Shown: one piece after another, positions 61,325-64,000 of the stretch
Position numbering within the stretch: position 1 is the first letter of the stretch
Layout: each line of letters begins with the position of its first letter
NCBI RefSeq assembly: GCF_004310425.1
Contig: NZ_SIUB01000004.1
Location: forward strand, 62,001 to 126,000
Direction of reading: 5' to 3'
DNA length: 64,000 nucleotides
From: Hansschlegelia quercus
GTDB lineage: Bacteria > Pseudomonadota > Alphaproteobacteria > Rhizobiales > Methylopilaceae
Made by a program: the position numbers and the translations under genes
The notes under the pieces: model-generated
Database searches by the model: none
What the model was told of the DNA's origin: nothing
Seen by the model: the letters and a program-made list of their open reading frames with translations, nothing else

Positions 61325-62007
61325 GCGGCCTTCGCGAGGCCGGAGAACAGAGCCGCCCCGTCGGTGCCGCCCACCGCAGCGTCCACCAAGTTCTCGGGAT
61401 GCGGCATCATGCCGAGCACGTTGAGGTTTTCCGAATAGATCCCGGCGATGTCGTTGATCGAGCCATTGCGGTTCGAAAGCCCGCCGACCGAGCCGTCCGC
61501 GTCGCAATAGCGGAACGCCACGCGGCCATCGCCCTCGAGCCGCGCGACCGTCTCGGGATCGGCGAAGTAATTGCCCTCGCCATGCGCCACGCAGACCTCG
61601 ATCACCTGACCCGCGGCATAGCCCTTGGTGAAGGCGGTGTCGGCGCGCTCGACCTTGAGGTGCTGCTCGCGGCAGATGAAGCGCAGGTCGCGATTGCGGG
61701 TGAGGATGCCCGGCAGCAGCCCGCTCTCGACCAGGATCTGGAAGCCATTGCAGATGCCAAGCACCTTGCCGCCCCGCTCCGCATGCGCGCGCACTGCGTC
61801 CATCACGGGCGATCGCGCAGCGATCGCGCCACAGCGGAGATAGTCGCCATAGGAGAAGCCGCCCGGCAGCACCACGAGATCGGTCCCGGTCGGAAGCTCG
61901 CTCTCGCCATGCCAGACGATCTCGACCGCGCCGCCTGCGCGCCTCAGCGCATTCGCCACATCGCGCTCGCGGTTCGAGCCGGGAAAGAGAATGACCGCGG
62001 ACTTCAT
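61321..62007 (-). CDS. purQ: phosphoribosylformylglycinamidine synthase subunit PurQ
   Basis: Glutaminase subunit of the FGAM synthase complex. 228 residues. [34 protein letters not shown], the nucleophile Cys in [20 protein letters not shown] and the catalytic His/Glu in [11 protein letters not shown]. The start overlaps the fic stop by 4 bp and the stop overlaps the DUF72 start by 4 bp. PurS, its usual immediate neighbour, is 1.6 kb upstream. Confidence 0.98.
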   Translation of the reverse strand: MKSAVILFPGSNRERDVANALRRAGGAVEIVWHGESELPTGTDLVVLPGGFSYGDYLRCGAIAARSPVMDAVRAHAERGGKVLGICNGFQILVESGLLPGILTRNRDLRFICREQHLKVERADTAFTKGYAAGQVIEVCVAHGEGNYFADPETVARLEGDGRVAFRYCDADGSVGGLSNRNGSINDIAGIYSENLNVLGMMPHPENLVDAAVGGTDGAALFSGLAKAA

Positions 62008-62696
62008 TCGTCGCCTCGCGTTTCGGTGGTCATATCACCTCCCGCTTGTTCGTAAGCGTTGCGGAGTTGCACAGCGAGTAAGACGCCAAGCAACTTTTCC
62101 ATGTCCTCGACGTTCGTCGCTCCCCCTAGAAACGCCAAATCGGCAGAGTCTAGCGCGTCAAAATACGGGGTTCGGTTATCGACGATCTGATCAGGAATCG
62201 TTGGCGAGCCGGGAAGCAGAGCCCGGAGCTTAACTGAGAGGACGATATACGCGGTTGTCCGCGAGGTTCGGCCGTTCCCGTCCGCGAAAGGATGAATCCA
62301 GTTCAACCGCCACATAATGTATGCCGCGAGATGAATTGCGGTCTTCGTTTCCCAGTTTTGGTTGACGTAGTCGCAGAGGTCTTCAACCAGTTCGGCGACG
62401 AAATGAGCCCCTGGAGGTTCGTGCTTGCTGCCTTCGATGGCTACGCCAGCAGGTCGGTAATTGCCCGCGTAGCTGCTGATTCCCGCAAGCGCCTCACGTT
62501 GCAGTCCAAGAATGAGGGAAGGCCTTAGCCGGAACTCTCCTCGCTCGATCGCCTCCTGAATGACCCTCTCGCCGGCATCGTACTGGCGAAGCCCGTTCCT
62601 CGCTTCGGCTTCCGCCTTCTTGATAGGATCCGAAATCAACTCCGGTTCGAGCGCCCGGCTATGACGAGCGGCTTCACCGTTTAACGGGTCGGTCAT
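62004..62696 (-). CDS. Fic domain protein (probable toxin / AMP transferase)
   Basis: 230 residues. The intact Fic active site is [20 protein letters not shown] (HxFxDGNGRxxR), preceded by [20 protein letters not shown], the flap region. Such enzymes usually transfer AMP to target proteins and are held off by an antitoxin helix carrying [ST]xxxE[GN]; none is evident within this protein. A short antitoxin-like gene overlaps its start by 23 bp, as in Fic toxin-antitoxin pairs. Base composition is lower in GC than the surrounding pur genes. Its stop overlaps the purQ start, tying it to purine expression. Confidence 0.93.
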   Translation of the reverse strand: MTDPLNGEAARHSRALEPELISDPIKKAEAEARNGLRQYDAGERVIQEAIERGEFRLRPSLILGLQREALAGISSYAGNYRPAGVAIEGSKHEPPGAHFVAELVEDLCDYVNQNWETKTAIHLAAYIMWRLNWIHPFADGNGRTSRTTAYIVLSVKLRALLPGSPTIPDQIVDNRTPYFDALDSADLAFLGGATNVEDMEKLLGVLLAVQLRNAYEQAGGDMTTETRGDE

Positions 62697-62880
62697 CGCT
62701 ATCCGCCTGAGCGGCCTGATCGAGTTTTTCGGCTTCCCTATCGATCATCTCACGCGTGATTAAGCTGTTTTCAAAATGGGTGTTTCCGAACGCGAAACTT
62801 CGGCGTTGCCGCTCTCGCTGCTCCGCCGATGGCGTAATCTGTTTCGCGGCTCTTATGAGTTCTTCGAGTGCTTTGGGCAT
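62674..62880 (-). CDS. short antitoxin-like partner of Fic
   Basis: 68 residues from the ATG at 62880. ALEELIRAAKQITPSAEQRE, then RSFAFGNTHFENSLITREMI. The NTHFEN segment is near, but not equal to, the Fic-inhibitory [ST]xxxE[GN] motif (Asn in place of Ser/Thr). All helical, charged, and overlapping fic by 23 bp, the layout of class I Fic antitoxins. No strong ribosome site is visible. The role as inhibitor is inferred from position and the near-motif. Confidence 0.7.
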   Translation of the reverse strand: MPKALEELIRAAKQITPSAEQRERQRRSFAFGNTHFENSLITREMIDREAEKLDQAAQADSDDRPVKR

Positions 62881-63005
62881 AGCGACATTTTCCGAATAAG
62901 GCGCGTTTGAGAGCCGGAACCAAAATCCGATTCTGGCTGGCCATCGTGGCGGAACGATTGCGGGAGGCATAGAGCAGGACCTGCATAGCTAGCGCCGCCG
63001 ATCGC

Positions 63006-63590
63006 CTATCTCGGCTGTAGTTGGGCGCCGGGAATCTGTGGGCCAACAGCAGGGGGTGCCTCCGAGACGGCGCCAAGCTTCACGCTTCCGAGCAGCTTTT
63101 CGATCCTCGCCTTGTGTGCGGGCCAGCTGCCTTCCGGCGAGCCGCAGCTGAGCGCGATGTCGAATCCGGGCGCGGCGAACAGGAACAGCCCGAAATGCAC
63201 CGAAGGCTTTTCTCCGCTCGAGCGGATCTCGGCCCACGAGCCCGAGACGTCGCCGATCGTACGGGCTGCGAACTTCTCGACATATTCGGATTTCATGCCG
63301 GCGGGCGGCATCGAGACCAGGCGGTCGCCGAACCGGTCGACCAGCATGTCGGGCAGCGGCTTGCCGGGCTTCGCGGCCTCGTCGGAGCGCGGCAGCACGA
63401 GGCAGGCCACGCGGTCCTTTCCGCAGGCGGTCTCGGTGCAGACCACGCCGCCCCGGTTTTGCGCCTGGATGACCGACCAGTCGCCGTCGAATTCGAGCGT
63501 GAAGCTGTTCGAGGGGCCGACGAAGGTCTCCGCTATGGCGGGCGCGACAGACAGCGCGAGGATCGCGACGGCCGCGAGCGCGCGGCTCAC
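63006..63590 (-). CDS. exported protein of unknown function in the pur operon
   Basis: 194 residues starting on a GTG at 63590 that overlaps the purS stop (GTGA), so it is coupled to purS. Signal peptide (ALAAVAILALSVAPAIA, then ETFVGPSNSF). The mature protein has FTLEFDGDWSVIQAQNRGGV, a Cys pair (VCTETACGKDRVACLVLP), VSMPPAGMKSEYVEKFAART and a Pro-rich end. It looks like a small periplasmic beta-rich protein; I know no function. Why it follows a cytosolic purine enzyme is unclear. Confidence 0.8.
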   Translation of the reverse strand: MSRALAAVAILALSVAPAIAETFVGPSNSFTLEFDGDWSVIQAQNRGGVVCTETACGKDRVACLVLPRSDEAAKPGKPLPDMLVDRFGDRLVSMPPAGMKSEYVEKFAARTIGDVSGSWAEIRSSGEKPSVHFGLFLFAAPGFDIALSCGSPEGSWPAHKARIEKLLGSVKLGAVSEAPPAVGPQIPGAQLQPR

Positions 63591-63829
63591 GAAGCGATCT
63601 CGAAACGGTAGCTCTCGATTACCGTGTTCGCGAGCAGCTTTTCGCACATCGCCTTCAGCGTAGCCTCGGCTTCCGCCGGGTCGGAGGTCGCGAGTTCGAC
63701 GTCGAACAGCTTGCCCTGCCGCACACTCTCGACGCCGTCGACGCCGAGCGAGCCGAGCGCGCCTTGGATCGCCTTGCCCTGCGGATCGAGGACGCCGTTC
63801 TTCAGCGTGACGGTGACGCGCGCCTTCAT
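63587..63829 (-). CDS. purS: phosphoribosylformylglycinamidine synthase subunit PurS
   Basis: 80-residue bridging subunit of the PurLQS complex. MKARVTVTLKNGVLDPQGKA, LGVDGVESVRQGKLFDVEL and ANTVIESYRFEIAS are typical. First complete gene of the operon in this window; purC is usually just upstream, which would be beyond the right edge. The 171 bases to the window end hold no gene I can support. Confidence 0.96.
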   Translation of the reverse strand: MKARVTVTLKNGVLDPQGKAIQGALGSLGVDGVESVRQGKLFDVELATSDPAEAEATLKAMCEKLLANTVIESYRFEIAS

Positions 63830-64000
63830 GTCGGCTCCGGGAACGAGGATCGGTGTCTAAGCAGCCGTTTAAAGCCTGATCCGTTCCAAGGCCACATCTA
63901 TCGGCTGGCATGTCGTCAGCGCGCTCGTAGCGAAGTTCTGTGGGCTACCAAGCGTCGCCCGGTCGAAGCCGCTTGTATGTTCGCCGGCGCCCCCGATACT

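Noticed and set aside
62771-63076. 101-residue frame upstream of the antitoxin-like gene
   Set aside because: No ribosome site, Arg/Ser-rich, overlaps the antitoxin-like gene out of frame.

Overview
The window is high-GC chromosomal DNA of an alphaproteobacterium, most likely of the order Hyphomicrobiales (Rhizobiales). No 16S rRNA gene is present, so this rests on gene content: three promoters of the alphaproteobacterial general stress sigma factor type (EcfG, GGAAC-N16/17-YGTT), a UvrB with a long N-terminal extension, a dnaG-rpoD pair without rpsU, a PurS/PurQ/short-PurL system, MeaB, and an EgtB/EgtD pair. Almost everything is ordinary core or lineage-typical genome. Genes are dense, mostly on the minus strand, with several 1-4 bp stop/start overlaps.

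Layout. 1-4.8 kb: end of a short-chain dehydrogenase, alaS, and recA with a LexA-box-like promoter. 4.8-11.6 kb: kup, a DUF218 protein, an aldo/keto reductase, a GH25 lipoprotein, a 56-residue exported protein, mgtE and tRNA-Leu(GAG). 11.6-20.3 kb: a lone FliN-like gene, lipB, an MFS exporter, sodC, a GNAT enzyme, murI, a P1 peptidase, a SleB-type wall hydrolase and meaB. 20.4-33.4 kb: egtBD, ppdK, mntH, a polysaccharide deacetylase, a sorbosone-type dehydrogenase, msrB, an AI-2E family membrane protein and an RTX protein.

33.4-36.7 kb is the accessory part. A 658-bp gene-free stretch with a long hairpin leads into an AT-rich gene for a 745-residue protein. It has an N-terminal PD-(D/E)XK-like segment and a C-terminal PIN-like segment, and is best read as a candidate defence or nuclease gene of unknown type. 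The 3' remnant of an aquaporin gene, with an in-frame stop, follows directly before uvrB.

36.7-47.8 kb: uvrB, a BLUF photoreceptor-like protein with an atypical flavin pocket, katE, MgtC-family, arfB, a ferritin-like DUF892 gene, SIMPL and YceI genes. katE, a small exported protein and the DUF892 gene each have a general-stress-type promoter, so this looks like a local cluster of the stress regulon. 47.8-57.6 kb: a frameshifted small-gene remnant, dnaG-rpoD, a divergent MarR / GST / tandem-DUF1428 unit with a palindromic operator, rpsD, a metallophosphoesterase and a GGDEF-EAL protein.

57.6-63.8 kb is a minus-strand purine operon read purS, exported protein, antitoxin-like gene, fic, purQ, DUF72, purL, bolA, grxD. 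The lower-GC Fic pair sits between purS and purQ, and the fic stop overlaps the purQ start. The last 171 bases hold no gene I can support; purC would be expected just beyond the edge.
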